Source: Devosia equisanguinis
Lineage (GTDB): Bacteria > Pseudomonadota > Alphaproteobacteria > Rhizobiales > Devosiaceae
Reading direction: 5' to 3'
DNA: 64,000 bases
Assembly (NCBI RefSeq): GCF_900631955.1
Contig: NZ_UZWD01000043.1
Coordinates: 1-64,000, forward strand
In this document: in pieces, positions 1 to 9,116 of the stretch
How the letters are laid out: each line of letters opens with the position of its first letter
Position numbering within the stretch: position 1 is the first letter of the stretch
The notes under the pieces: generated by a model
What the model saw: the letters and a program-made list of their open reading frames with translations, nothing else
What the model was told of the DNA's origin: nothing
Database searches by the model: none
Translations under genes and position numbers: made by a program

Positions 1-51
1 GGCCTTTTCTCTTCAAATCTCTCCAGTGGAGAGATTTGAAGAGAAAAGGCC
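1..51. repeat. Perfect 24-bp inverted repeat (hairpin, 3-nt loop)
   Basis: Bases 1-24 are the exact reverse complement of bases 28-51, with AGT as the loop. The arms begin GGCCTTTTCTC and end GAGAAAAGGCC. The palindrome starts exactly at the window edge, so it may be part of a longer repeat. A perfect 24-bp stem is unusually long for a terminator and has no T-tract outside it. Confidence 0.9.
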
Positions 52-97
52 GGGGTGGGGTCGTTTAGCGATCCACTGATGGACCCCTCCCTCAATT

Positions 98-117
98 CCC
101 TCCCTCAAGGGGGAGGG
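98..117. repeat. C-rich/G-rich hairpin
   Basis: CCCTCCC at 98-104 pairs with GGGAGGG at 111-117 around a six-base loop. It resembles the hairpin at 233-255, which suggests the two are copies of one dispersed palindromic repeat family. Confidence 0.6.
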
Positions 118-161
118 AGGCGAAAGAGCCAAGAGTCCACCTCAAGTTGAAATGATCTAGA

Positions 162-190
162 AGGCCATTTGAGCTACGCTCGAATGGCCT
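162..190. repeat. 13-bp inverted repeat, one mismatch
   Basis: AGGCCATTTGAGC (162-174) pairs with GCTCGAATGGCCT (178-190) around TAC, with 12 of 13 positions complementary. The three-base loop repeats the design of the hairpin at 1-51, although the arm sequence differs. Confidence 0.75.
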
Positions 191-232
191 GGGAATGAGG
201 GAGGGGGTCCTCACCCCAACCGCGATGCCACC

Positions 233-255
233 CCTCCCCCTCCTTCAGGGGGAGG
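233..255. repeat. C-rich/G-rich hairpin
   Basis: CCTCCCCCT (233-241) pairs perfectly with AGGGGGAGG (247-255), loop CCTTC. The flanks (CACCC and GGGTGGGGG) extend the inverted symmetry. It is similar in composition to 98-117. Confidence 0.7.
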
Positions 256-413
256 CTGGGTGGGGGTTCCGCAGGCCCAGCAAACTCCCAATGGCAAACG
301 GTTTCCCGGATGGTCCCCCCGCTTCAAAGGCTTTCGCAAGCCTGCCCCTCACCGCACCGCTCTCGGGCTCAACTCGGGGGCCTGTCAGCGCGCCACAACC
401 ACAGCATCGCGCC

Positions 414-1553
414 TCAGCGCCGGACATGCCCTCGCAGCACCGCCAGCACCTCATCCGCCGGGTCCTGCCGTCCGTAATCCGCCTCGCCCGCCTGCATCAG
501 CGTATAAAGCTCGGCAAATGCCGCCACCTGCGCTTGCCGTACCTGCTGATCCCGCACCAGAGCGAACGCAGCCCCTCCGACCGCCTCCGCGCTCAGCGAT
601 TGCGAAACCATTTCGGGCACCGCCTCGCGGCCGAGAATGATATTGGGCAGCGACACCTGCGGCCGCCCGATCTGCTCATAGACCCGCGCCTGCGGCCCAT
701 CGAGCGCGTAGATCACCAGCATTGGCACGCGGGCGAGAGCCAGCTCCAGCGTCACCGTGCCGGAGACGCAGATGGCCGCCACGGCCTGACCATAGAGCGC
801 CTTGCGTTCGGCCCGCCGATCCTCGATGCGCACCGGCACCGGCCAGTTGGCCACCGCCTTCTCGAGCCGCCCGCGGAGCGCCGGCAATGTCGGGATCACC
901 AGTTCAGTCACCGCCGCCTCCGCCAATAGAGAAGGCGCAATCGCCGCGAGCAAAGGCAGATGTCGACGTAACTCGCCCTTGCGGCTGCCCGGCAGCAGAA
1001 CGAGCGGCCCCTGTTTCGGCGCCGTCTCGGTCAGCAGCGCCTCTCCGAGCGCCGGATGGCCGACATAGCGTGTCGGCGGCCCGCCAAGACGCTGCATCAC
1101 CGCAGGCTCGAAGGGCAAGACCGCCAGCGTCGCATCGAACAACGGCCGCAGCTTGGCCGCGCGCTCGGGATGGCGCGCCCATACGGAAGGGGCAACGTAG
1201 AGGATGATCGGACCAGAATAGCCCTTGGCCCGCAAGCGTGCTGCCAATAGACGCGAAAAATCCTGCGCGTCGACCAGAACCACCATGTCCGGCTGGCTGC
1301 GCAGGATGGCACGCGCCGCCTGGCCGATGCGCCACAACAGTTTCGGCAGGTTGAGGATCACGTCGGTGACGCCCATCACCGCCAGGTCCGACATCGGGAA
1401 CAGCGGCACCAGTCCCTGCCCGATCAACTCGTCACCGCCAACACCGGACAGCGCCACATCAACCTTCTGGCGCAGGCGTCCGACCAGATCTGCAGCGATC
1501 CGGTCGCCGGATGGTTCACCGGCAAGAATGAAGAGACGAAGACTCTCCCTCAT
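414..1553 (-). CDS. lpxB: Lipid-A-disaccharide synthase LpxB
   Basis: A peripheral inner-membrane GT19 glycosyltransferase that joins UDP-2,3-diacylglucosamine to lipid X, giving the tetra-acylated disaccharide 1-phosphate of lipid A. The 379-residue length matches the family. The N-terminus (LFILAGEPSGDRIAADLV) is the classic LpxB opening, and the LLPGSRKGELRRHLP segment near residue 190 belongs to the nucleotide-sugar binding half. The ATG at 1553 follows GGAGG at good spacing. It is the last gene of the fabZ-lpx cluster. It starts 31 bases after lpxA ends, with no lpxI between them. Confidence 0.97.
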   Translation of the reverse strand: MRESLRLFILAGEPSGDRIAADLVGRLRQKVDVALSGVGGDELIGQGLVPLFPMSDLAVMGVTDVILNLPKLLWRIGQAARAILRSQPDMVVLVDAQDFSRLLAARLRAKGYSGPIILYVAPSVWARHPERAAKLRPLFDATLAVLPFEPAVMQRLGGPPTRYVGHPALGEALLTETAPKQGPLVLLPGSRKGELRRHLPLLAAIAPSLLAEAAVTELVIPTLPALRGRLEKAVANWPVPVRIEDRRAERKALYGQAVAAICVSGTVTLELALARVPMLVIYALDGPQARVYEQIGRPQVSLPNIILGREAVPEMVSQSLSAEAVGGAAFALVRDQQVRQAQVAAFAELYTLMQAGEADYGRQDPADEVLAVLRGHVRR

Positions 1554-1584
1554 GCCACCTCCGCGGCGTTCAGAATCCGTTCAT

Positions 1585-2397
1585 TTAGCGGTCAGACTCG
1601 TGCCCGTTCTTGGGAAGCAGGATCGGCCGGTCACCGCCATCGGCGATGAACTGCACCACGTCCTGCACCAGCGCATCGTCCTTGAACAGCGCCGCCGCAT
1701 CCTCGACGCGCTCGCGCAACGTGCCCTCGCTGGCAAAAATCTGCCGATAAGCGGCTCGCAGGCGATGGATAGCCTCGCGATCGAACTTGCGACGCTTGAG
1801 TCCCACCAGGTTAAGTCCAGTCAGCACCGCGCGATTTCCGACTGCCATGCCATAAGGAATGACGTCGCCATCGACCATGGACTGCGCGCCGATAAAGGCA
1901 TGCGAGCCGATGCGGGTAAACTGGTGAATGACGCAGGTACCGCCGAAAATGACGTTGTCACCCACATGAACATGGCCGGCAATGCCAACATAATTGGCCA
2001 TGACCACATTATTGCCGATGATTGCATCATGCGCCACATGTGCATTGGCCATGATCAGGCAGTCATTCCCAACCTTGGTCAGCATTCCGCCGCCCTCGGT
2101 TCCAGGATTGATTGTCACCGCCTCACGAATAGTGCAGCGCTCGCCGATTTCGAGGCGCGAATTCTCGCCATGATACTTTAGATCTTGCGGCTCATGACCG
2201 ATAGACGCAAACGGAAAGATGCGCGATCCGGCGCCAATCGTGGTGTTGCCGTCGATCACGGCATGCGACACCAGCTCGACATTGTCGCCCAGAACCACGT
2301 TCTTTCCGACCATGCTATAGGGCCCGATGCGGACCCCACGGCCCAGCGTCGCGCCCTCGGCAACGATCGCCGTCGGGTGAACGACGGGCTCGGTCAC
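1585..2397 (-). CDS. lpxA: UDP-N-acetylglucosamine acyltransferase LpxA
   Basis: Catalyses the first step of lipid A synthesis, moving a 3-hydroxyacyl chain from acyl carrier protein to UDP-GlcNAc in the cytoplasm. The 270 residues are a left-handed beta-helix of hexapeptide repeats (residues about 5-190) plus a helical C-terminus. The MANAHVAHD motif gives the expected pair His120/His123, the latter matching the catalytic His125 of the E. coli enzyme. Its start overlaps the fabZ stop by 4 bases (ATGA), so translation is probably coupled. The following lpxI is missing. Confidence 0.98.
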   Translation of the reverse strand: MTEPVVHPTAIVAEGATLGRGVRIGPYSMVGKNVVLGDNVELVSHAVIDGNTTIGAGSRIFPFASIGHEPQDLKYHGENSRLEIGERCTIREAVTINPGTEGGGMLTKVGNDCLIMANAHVAHDAIIGNNVVMANYVGIAGHVHVGDNVIFGGTCVIHQFTRIGSHAFIGAQSMVDGDVIPYGMAVGNRAVLTGLNLVGLKRRKFDREAIHRLRAAYRQIFASEGTLRERVEDAAALFKDDALVQDVVQFIADGGDRPILLPKNGHESDR

Positions 2398-2870
2398 GAA
2401 TCCGCCCCGACAATCATGGCGGTGATCTCGGCCTCGGCGACCACCTTGCCATCGACAATCGCCTTGGCCTCGTACCGGCCCACATTGCGCCGGCGGTGCA
2501 TCTTGGTGATGTGGAATTCCAGCCGATCACCAGGCCCTGCAGGCTTGCGGAAGCGAGCATTGTCCACGCCCAGCATCATGACGATCTTCTTGCCGTTCGC
2601 ATTGCCGTCATGCTTGATGACGATGGCGCCGGCCGTCTGCGCCATGCCCTCGATGATCAGCACGCCTGGGAAGATTGGATTTCCCGGGAAGTGTCCCTGA
2701 AAGATCGGCTCGTTGAAGGTGATGTTCTTGATTCCAACGGCAGATTCGTCGCCGTTGATATCAATGATCTTGTCGATCATTAGGAACGGATACCGATGCG
2801 GCAAAGCCTCAAGGATTTCCGCAATGCTCATCGCATCGAGTTCAGTGGCTTCGGTGACGGTATCGTTCAT
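2394..2870 (-). CDS. fabZ: 3-hydroxyacyl-ACP dehydratase FabZ
   Basis: Hot-dog-fold enzyme that dehydrates 3-hydroxyacyl-ACP in fatty acid elongation. Encoded among lpx genes, it competes with LpxA and LpxD for the same hydroxyacyl-ACP pool. It has 158 residues. The [13 protein letters not shown] motif is at residues 23-35, the catalytic His60 is in FQGHFPGNP and Glu74 is in LIIEGMAQ. It overlaps both lpxD (upstream) and lpxA (downstream) by 4 bases, a tightly coupled operon. Confidence 0.98.
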   Translation of the reverse strand: MNDTVTEATELDAMSIAEILEALPHRYPFLMIDKIIDINGDESAVGIKNITFNEPIFQGHFPGNPIFPGVLIIEGMAQTAGAIVIKHDGNANGKKIVMMLGVDNARFRKPAGPGDRLEFHITKMHRRRNVGRYEAKAIVDGKVVAEAEITAMIVGADS

Positions 2871-3892
2871 CCCCGCTTGTCCCCCTTAGACAATTTGCGC
2901 ATCACGGCGATCTCTCGCCAAAAATCTCTTATATCCTGCGCCGGTGCCCCGGCAAGTTTCGAACCGGCGGGCCAGTTCTTGGTCACCGCCGCGCGCCCAT
3001 GTACGACGGAACCGGCGCCAATGGTGACATGACCCGATGTCCCCACGCCGCCGCCCATAAGCACCCCATCCTCGACAATGGTAGAGCCCGAAAGCCCGCT
3101 CATCGCCGCGATAAGGCAGTTTCGACCGATCCGGCAATTGTGCCCGATCTGCACGAGATTATCGATCTTGGTGCCGTCGCCAATGACGGTGTCACCCAAG
3201 GCACCGCGGTCGATAGTACTGTTGGCGCCAACCTCGACACGATCCTGGATGATTACCCGGCCCAGCTGCGGAATCTTGCGGTTAGAGCTGCCGAAATCGA
3301 GCCAACCAAAGCCTTCCGTGCCAATGCGGGCGCCGGAATGCAACACCACGTCATTGCCGATATGAGCACAGTCGATCGTGCAATTGGCGGCAATTGTGCA
3401 ATTGCGCCCGATGGTTACGCCTGCACCGATGACCGTATTGGCGCCGATGATGGTACCGCGCCCAATCTCCACACCGGCACCGATCACCACATTGGAGCCA
3501 ATGGTAACGTCGCGCTCGAAAATCGGCGCACCCAGATCATCACGACCAGCCGCAATGATCGAGCGCGTACTGGACGGATAGAGGAAATCGAGGACATCGG
3601 CGAAGGCATTGTGGGCCTTGTCGACAGCGACACCGACCGTTCCGGCAGGCACGACATCGCGCAGCGCCCCGGAAACGAAGACAGCGCCGGCATTCGTGCG
3701 GCGCAGCTCCTCGATATAGCTGGTGTGAGCGGCCAGGGCGAGATCATTGGGGCCAGCCAGATCCAATTCGGCAACGCCGGAAATGATCAGCTCGGCCTCG
3801 GAGCCATCAACCAACCCAGGAAGGCCGATCTGCTCCAGCAGGGCTCCGAGGGCAACGGGGCCCGCAAAGCGGTGAAAACGGGTATCGACCAT
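2867..3892 (-). CDS. lpxD: UDP-3-O-acylglucosamine N-acyltransferase LpxD
   Basis: Adds the N-linked 3-hydroxyacyl chain to UDP-3-O-acyl-glucosamine, the third step of lipid A synthesis. It has 341 residues: an N-terminal uridine-binding domain (about 1-105), a hexapeptide-repeat beta-helix (about 125-305) and a short helical tail. [12 protein letters not shown] places the catalytic His at residue 251, matching His239 of E. coli. The ribosome site before the ATG at 3892 is weak (GTGGCACC). It follows bamA after 72 bases containing a 10-bp hairpin. Confidence 0.98.
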   Translation of the reverse strand: MVDTRFHRFAGPVALGALLEQIGLPGLVDGSEAELIISGVAELDLAGPNDLALAAHTSYIEELRRTNAGAVFVSGALRDVVPAGTVGVAVDKAHNAFADVLDFLYPSSTRSIIAAGRDDLGAPIFERDVTIGSNVVIGAGVEIGRGTIIGANTVIGAGVTIGRNCTIAANCTIDCAHIGNDVVLHSGARIGTEGFGWLDFGSSNRKIPQLGRVIIQDRVEVGANSTIDRGALGDTVIGDGTKIDNLVQIGHNCRIGRNCLIAAMSGLSGSTIVEDGVLMGGGVGTSGHVTIGAGSVVHGRAAVTKNWPAGSKLAGAPAQDIRDFWREIAVMRKLSKGDKRG

Positions 3893-3910
3893 GGTGCCAC
3901 TTAAATAACG

Positions 3911-3940
3911 AGAGCCGCGGCGCTACCGCCCCGCGGCTCT
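3911..3940. repeat. 10-bp perfect hairpin between bamA and lpxD
   Basis: AGAGCCGCGG (3911-3920) and CCGCGGCTCT (3931-3940) are perfect complements around a 10-base loop. There is no T-run, so it looks more like an mRNA-stability or attenuation hairpin separating bamA from lpxD than an intrinsic terminator. Confidence 0.6.
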
Positions 3941-3964
3941 TCAAACTCTGTCACGCGCCTTGCA

Positions 3965-6109
3965 CTAGAGCAAGGTGGAGATGGTGAACTGGAACACCTG
4001 CGTCCGGTCGTCGGTGGACTTGTTCAGCACATGCGCCACGTCGCCGCGGAGCGGGCCGAACGGCGAGTCCCAGATGAGCGAAGCACCCACCGAGGTACGC
4101 CACGGCTGGTCCACGGATCCGGCCGAAACGCCAACCGGAGCAGCAGCGCCGGTATTGATGTTCGGCAGGTTCGAACCGTCGATCCAAGCCGCATCGGCCC
4201 AGATAGCGCCGCTCAGGCCGTAGCTTTCCGGCAGGCCGGGGATCGGAAACTCGATTTCGGCCGACACGCCAGCATACATGGTGGCGCCAAGATATTCGCC
4301 ACTGGTCAGGCGCGGACCAATACCACGCGGCTGGAAGCCGCGGATCAGCTGCGAACCAGGGGTGAAAGCCTCGACGGCATGCACACCGGTATTGTTCATG
4401 CTGTTGACGACACCAGCCTGACCGCGAACGCTGGCCACGATGCCGCTGTCGTCGAGGAGCGGCATGAAGTAGCGTGCGCGCGCCTCGGTCTTCAGCAGGT
4501 TGTGGTCCCAACCGATATACTGCTGGGAGAACGTCGCATAGAGACCCTCGGTCGGGTTCTTGACGCTATCGACGCCATTCCAGACCAGGTTGTAACCGAT
4601 GAATGCCTTGTTGAATTCCTGCTTGTCGGTAACCAGCGAAGACCTATACTGCGGATTGTCCTTGGTATCGGAGATGATCTTGCGCTCGTAACCAGCGAAG
4701 AGCCCAGCATTCAGCGTGCTGGTGATCGGAACGCCCAGGCGCACCTGGCCGCCAGTCACCTGCGAACCGTAGAAGGTCGTGGTCGTCTCGTCATAGATGC
4801 GGTGATACGCGTCCACGCCAGCCGACACCTTCATGCCCATAAAGCGAGGCTCGGTGAACGAGAAATCGAAAGTACGGCCAGACTGCGTCGCGCCGATGGC
4901 AGCACGCAAATACTGGCCACGCCCGAGGAAATTGCGCTCGGTGAGCGACACTTCACCCAGAATACCGTCGACCGTCGAATAACCGGCAGTCGCACCATAT
5001 TCACCGGTCGAGGTCTCGGTCACATTGACGTTGAGCACGACCTTGTCGGGCGAAGATCCCGGAGCGGTGGAAATTTCCACCTTCGAGAAGAAGCCAAGTG
5101 CTTCGACCTTGCTGCGGCCACGGATAACCATGGAGCGGTTGAACGGGTCGCCTTCGCCGAATTCGAATTCGCGACGAATGACGAAGTCACGCGTCTTGGT
5201 ATTGCCGGTGATATTGATGCGTTCAACATAGACGCGAGCGCCTTCATCTACCAGGTAGGTGATGTTGAACGTGCCGGTCGCGACATCACGATCCAGACGA
5301 GCGCGGACGTCAGCGAAGGAATAACCCTGCGCCGTGGCTTCGTAAGCCATGTCTTCCAGCGTCTTCTGCAGATCGGCAACCGAGTAACGACCACCCTGCC
5401 CGGTCTTCACCGTGCCCTTGAGCACATTGGTATTGAGACCGTTGATGCTGGTTTCGATATTGACGTTGCCAAATTCGTAGGGCTGGCCTTCATTCACCGT
5501 GAAATTGATGAAGTAGGCATTGCGCGAGGCATCATACTCGGCAACCGAGTTTACCTGCGCATCGGGATAGCCGCGATTGGCGTAGTAGAGACGGATACGC
5601 TCGCGATCAACCGCCAGCTTCTGCTCGTCATAGGTATCGTCGCGGAGCAACCAGCTGAGAACGCCAGTTTCCTTGGTGAGCATGGCGCCCTTGAGACTGC
5701 CGGCACCAATCGCGTTATTGCCAGTGAAGTTGATCGCCGCAATGCCTGCGCGCTCGCCCTCATTGACCTGGAAAACCACTCGCACGCGACCATCGGCAGT
5801 TGCCTCGGTCCGCGCCGTCACACCGACGGACATGAAGCCATCGCGGTCGTAAGCCTGACGGATGCTTTCGATATCAGCAGCCAGTCGCTGCTGCGAGAAC
5901 ACCCCGGACGAACTCAGATCGACCATTGCCAGCAATTGCTTGTCGGAGAAGCGACGATTGCCCTCGAACAAGACAGAACCGACCAATTGCTCCTGAGCGT
6001 AGGCACTTACGACACCGAAAACCGGCACACCGCCTGCGACCAGGGGTGCAGCCCCCATAAGGGCAATCGCGGAAACCGCTCCACGCATCAGCTTGGTGGG
6101 GTTGATCAT
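3965..6109 (-). CDS. bamA: Outer membrane protein assembly factor BamA
   Basis: Central subunit of the BAM complex that folds beta-barrel proteins into the outer membrane. With the ATG at 6109 it has 714 residues: a signal peptide ending AYAQ, POTRA repeats to about residue 385, and a C-terminal Omp85 barrel including the substrate-exit region ending LRGDVAHVLNK. An in-frame ATG 45 bases upstream is possible, but 6109 has the signal peptide directly after it and AGAAGG upstream. The chain ends FQFTISTLL and so lacks the usual terminal aromatic residue. It lies after rseP and before lpxD, the standard alphaproteobacterial order. Confidence 0.97.
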   Translation of the reverse strand: MINPTKLMRGAVSAIALMGAAPLVAGGVPVFGVVSAYAQEQLVGSVLFEGNRRFSDKQLLAMVDLSSSGVFSQQRLAADIESIRQAYDRDGFMSVGVTARTEATADGRVRVVFQVNEGERAGIAAINFTGNNAIGAGSLKGAMLTKETGVLSWLLRDDTYDEQKLAVDRERIRLYYANRGYPDAQVNSVAEYDASRNAYFINFTVNEGQPYEFGNVNIETSINGLNTNVLKGTVKTGQGGRYSVADLQKTLEDMAYEATAQGYSFADVRARLDRDVATGTFNITYLVDEGARVYVERINITGNTKTRDFVIRREFEFGEGDPFNRSMVIRGRSKVEALGFFSKVEISTAPGSSPDKVVLNVNVTETSTGEYGATAGYSTVDGILGEVSLTERNFLGRGQYLRAAIGATQSGRTFDFSFTEPRFMGMKVSAGVDAYHRIYDETTTTFYGSQVTGGQVRLGVPITSTLNAGLFAGYERKIISDTKDNPQYRSSLVTDKQEFNKAFIGYNLVWNGVDSVKNPTEGLYATFSQQYIGWDHNLLKTEARARYFMPLLDDSGIVASVRGQAGVVNSMNNTGVHAVEAFTPGSQLIRGFQPRGIGPRLTSGEYLGATMYAGVSAEIEFPIPGLPESYGLSGAIWADAAWIDGSNLPNINTGAAAPVGVSAGSVDQPWRTSVGASLIWDSPFGPLRGDVAHVLNKSTDDRTQVFQFTISTLL

Positions 6110-6291
6110 ATTGTTATTGCCTTCTGCGACCTGCCCAGGGAATCGCGAACACACCGCTCCCCCAAGCCAACTCCATTGAAGTGTTTTACTGTTTTTTTAA
6201 CCAGGGACAAGGCGTTCATCCCGACGCGGTTAGTAATTCATTGGCGATCTGGCATTCGTGCAACACCTTGCGAACCAAGGTTAATGGCGGG

Positions 6292-7428
6292 TTACCGCAG
6301 AATTCCAAAGTACGAGAACACCGTATCGTTGAATACGGTGAACACCATCAGCGCCAAGACCAGGGCAAAGCCGAAGCGATACCCTATTTCCTGTACCCGC
6401 ATGCTGAGCGGGCGACCACGAACGGCCTCAACGAGATAGTACATTAGGTGGCCGCCGTCGAGCATCGGCACCGGCAAAAGATTGAATATACCGATATTTA
6501 GGGAGAGCAGCGCCATGAGGTTGATCAGGGCGACAATCCCCAGCGTTGCCACTTCCCCGGAAACCTTGGCCACTTTCACCGGACCGCCCAGCTGCTCGAC
6601 GTCCCCGCGTCCCACAAAGAAGTCTCCGAGGAACGCAGCCGTCCGCTGGATGATGAAGCGAATCTCCTCGAAGGTCATGCCGATCGCTTCCACCGGACCC
6701 GGCCGGTAGAGCGTGATGTCGGTATCATCGACATTGCGCGTCACCCCGATACGGCCGATGCGCTGCAAATTGCCAAACCGATCTTCGACCTGCACGGCTT
6801 CGGGCGTCAGAGTCAGTGTTTGCTCGGCACCATTGCGAACCAGGTCAACCACCACTTCGCGCGAGGGGCTGGTCGCTACATAGCGCTGAAAATCCTCGAA
6901 GCCGCGGACTGCGTAGCCATCAACCGATACGATCGTGTCGCCCGCCTGCAGCCCTGCCTCTTCGGCCACCGAACCGGCGATCACCTCGCCGACTACCGGC
7001 GGAATGGTGTAGCGCCCATAGCCAAGGAGCAGCGCATAGAGGATGAAGAAAGTCAGCAGAATATTGGCGATGGGACCGGCCGCTACGATGGCGATGCGCT
7101 GCCACACCGACTTGTTGACGAAAAGGCGCGGCGCCAGTTCTGGCGGCAGGTTCTGCGTCGCCTCAAGATCCGGCATACTGGCCGCATTCATATCGCCGAC
7201 GAAGCGAACATAGCCACCCAGGGGAATCGCCGAGATACGCCAGCGCGTGCCGTGCTTGTCGTTCCAGCCGACAAGCTCCCGCCCAAAACCAACCGAAAAG
7301 GTTTGAATGGCCACGCCATTCCATCGTGCCACTAGATAGTGCCCCATCTCGTGTACGAACACGATGACGGTCAGGACAGCCAGGAACGGAACGACGTAGG
7401 ACAGGAGCCAGAAGGCAAAATCAAACAT
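6292..7428 (-). CDS. rseP: RIP metalloprotease RseP (site-2 protease family)
   Basis: Inner-membrane zinc protease that cleaves transmembrane segments, for example of anti-sigma factors and leftover signal peptides. It has 378 residues. The zinc motif HEMGH is at residues 26-30 in the first membrane helix. A single PDZ domain lies around residues 125-205, and the third zinc ligand is in the NLLPVPMLDGGH motif of the C-terminal helices. The ATG at 7428 is preceded by GGAAG. It lies 41 bases after cdsA, with no dxr between, as is usual in Rhizobiales. Confidence 0.96.
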   Translation of the reverse strand: MFDFAFWLLSYVVPFLAVLTVIVFVHEMGHYLVARWNGVAIQTFSVGFGRELVGWNDKHGTRWRISAIPLGGYVRFVGDMNAASMPDLEATQNLPPELAPRLFVNKSVWQRIAIVAAGPIANILLTFFILYALLLGYGRYTIPPVVGEVIAGSVAEEAGLQAGDTIVSVDGYAVRGFEDFQRYVATSPSREVVVDLVRNGAEQTLTLTPEAVQVEDRFGNLQRIGRIGVTRNVDDTDITLYRPGPVEAIGMTFEEIRFIIQRTAAFLGDFFVGRGDVEQLGGPVKVAKVSGEVATLGIVALINLMALLSLNIGIFNLLPVPMLDGGHLMYYLVEAVRGRPLSMRVQEIGYRFGFALVLALMVFTVFNDTVFSYFGILR

Positions 7429-7469
7429 GGGTCTTCCAAGCTCTGCACATCACCCGCTGGGCGCACGTG

Positions 7470-8321
7470 CTACCAATATAGCAGGCCCTCGGCGATCGCT
7501 CCGAATCCGGCATGCAGACTGCCCACGATCACAACGAAGATGACGCCGAATGTAAGGCTGTCGAGACGGTCCATGAGACCGCCATGGCCGGGAATGATAT
7601 CGCCGCTATCCTTGATGCGGAAATGACGTTTCAGCGCGCTTTCGGCCAGATCACCCGATTGGCCCAGCACGCTGATGACGGCGGACAGTAAAAGACCGAT
7701 CCAGATCGGAGAATCGGTGACCAGGAGCCAGACCACCAGGCCCGCGCCGGTACCGAGCGCCAGCCCTCCGAGGGCTCCCGACCAGGTCTTTGACGGCGAA
7801 ATCTCTGGCGCCAGCTTTTCGCCACCGATCTGCCGGCCGGTGAAGAAGGCCGCCGAATCCGTCATCCAGATCACCGTACCGAGATAGACGCCTGCCCAGA
7901 TACCAACCGTGCCTTCCCCGCGCATCATCAGGATGAGAAGGATCAGGCCGCCGAACAACCCGAGGCCGGCAAACCGCCAGACCAGAAGCTTTCGGTCCAT
8001 GAACAGCGCCACCACACAGGCCACGAGGATAGTTGCAACGGCCCCCAACACGCCAAACAGCGGATAGGCCAGACCGGACAGCGCCACGAGACCGATCAGC
8101 ACCATGCCCATGGGTGTCAGCGGCGCGCGGGAAATCATCGTTTCCCACTCCCGATAGACGCCGCCATAAACCGCGCCCACCACCGCCGCGAAGAGGTAGC
8201 TGCCGATGTAAAGCGCCGTAGCGGTCAGCGCGATGAGCACCAGAGCCGAAATGAGCCGCGGTCCGACATCTGCCCAGTTACGGCGAGTCACTGTTTTCTC
8301 GGGAGGGGGACCGTCCGGCAT
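7470..8321 (-). CDS. cdsA: Phosphatidate cytidylyltransferase CdsA
   Basis: Makes CDP-diacylglycerol from phosphatidic acid and CTP, the branch point of phospholipid synthesis. It is a multi-spanning inner-membrane protein of 283 residues. The C-terminal signature, from SALKRHFRIKD to GHGGLMDRLD, matches the CDP-diglyceride synthetase pattern completely. I chose the ATG at 8321 because it lies two bases after the uppS stop; the frame is open further upstream, but only inside uppS. Confidence 0.96.
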   Translation of the reverse strand: MPDGPPPEKTVTRRNWADVGPRLISALVLIALTATALYIGSYLFAAVVGAVYGGVYREWETMISRAPLTPMGMVLIGLVALSGLAYPLFGVLGAVATILVACVVALFMDRKLLVWRFAGLGLFGGLILLILMMRGEGTVGIWAGVYLGTVIWMTDSAAFFTGRQIGGEKLAPEISPSKTWSGALGGLALGTGAGLVVWLLVTDSPIWIGLLLSAVISVLGQSGDLAESALKRHFRIKDSGDIIPGHGGLMDRLDSLTFGVIFVVIVGSLHAGFGAIAEGLLYW

Positions 8322-8323
8322 GC

Positions 8324-9085
8324 TCACGACCCTGTCGCGCCTATGCCGCCAAAGCGTCTGTCCCGCAACGAGAAGGCCTCGAGCACGCGCAGGAAGCTGG
8401 CTTCGTTGAAATCGGGCCAATGCTCGTCAACGAACACGAATTCGGAATATGCCGCCTGCCAGAGCAGGAAGTTGGAGAGCCGCTGCTCGCCGCTGGTCCG
8501 GATGATCAGATCGGGATCCGGCATGCCTTCGGTGAACAGCGAACGGGCGATGGCAGCTTCGTCGATTGCGTCCGGGTCCAGTCGCCCCGCGGCCACTTCA
8601 TGCGCCAGCTGACGCGCAGCAGCTGCGAGCTCGGCCCGGCCTCCATAATTGAACGCAACCACCAGCGTCAGCCCGGTATTTCCGGCAGTCTTGGCTTCGA
8701 CATCGTCGATGAGCCGCACCAGGGAGGGGTCGAGCCCCTCGCGCGTGCCGATGATCCGCACCTTGACATTGTTGCGGATCAATCGCTGCAGATCGGAAGC
8801 GACGAAGCGCCGCAAAAGATTGAAAATGAAGGAAATCTCGTCAGGAGGACGCGACCAGTTCTCGGAGGAGAAGCTGAATACGGTCAGGTACGAGACGCCG
8901 TAAGTGATGCAAAGCTCGACCATGCCGCGCAGGGCACCAACGCCCTGCACATGCCCTTCGGTGCGCCGCTTGCCGCGCGCCTTGGCCCAGCGTCCATTGC
9001 CATCCATGATTACGCCGAGATGCACCGGAATGCGCAATCCCGACGCCATCCGCGGTGTCATGCTGGCGGCCGGTTCCCCTGCCAT
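8324..9085 (-). CDS. uppS: Undecaprenyl diphosphate synthase UppS
   Basis: Cis-prenyltransferase that makes the C55 carrier for peptidoglycan and other surface polymers. It has 253 residues from the ATG at 9085, which follows GGGAGGG. VIMDGNGRWAKARG near the N-terminus carries the catalytic Asp and the diphosphate-binding Arg, and FSSENWSRP is the second conserved motif. The reading frame is open further upstream but would collide with frr. Confidence 0.97.
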   Translation of the reverse strand: MAGEPAASMTPRMASGLRIPVHLGVIMDGNGRWAKARGKRRTEGHVQGVGALRGMVELCITYGVSYLTVFSFSSENWSRPPDEISFIFNLLRRFVASDLQRLIRNNVKVRIIGTREGLDPSLVRLIDDVEAKTAGNTGLTLVVAFNYGGRAELAAAARQLAHEVAAGRLDPDAIDEAAIARSLFTEGMPDPDLIIRTSGEQRLSNFLLWQAAYSEFVFVDEHWPDFNEASFLRVLEAFSLRDRRFGGIGATGS

Positions 9086-9116
9086 CGACGCCCTCCCGGC
9101 GTGGATCAGCCGGTCC

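Larger units (their letters stand above)
1..413. other. Gene-free palindrome-rich region downstream of lpxB
   Basis: No convincing coding frame lies here. Open frames that cross it have no family resemblance and no ribosome site. It holds four separate inverted repeats (1-51, 98-117, 162-190, 233-255) embedded in C/G-homopolymer-rich DNA. It sits just past the stop of lpxB, so the palindromes could end or protect lpx-operon transcripts. None has a T-run on the minus strand typical of an intrinsic terminator. C-rich/G-rich palindromes of this style are common dispersed intergenic repeats in Hyphomicrobiales; that assignment is from memory. Confidence 0.6.

Noticed and set aside
4031-6439. Very long plus-strand open frame opposite bamA (about 800 codons)
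   Set aside because: It mirrors the codon structure of bamA on the other strand, has no ribosome site, and the translation has no family features. High GC creates such antisense frames.
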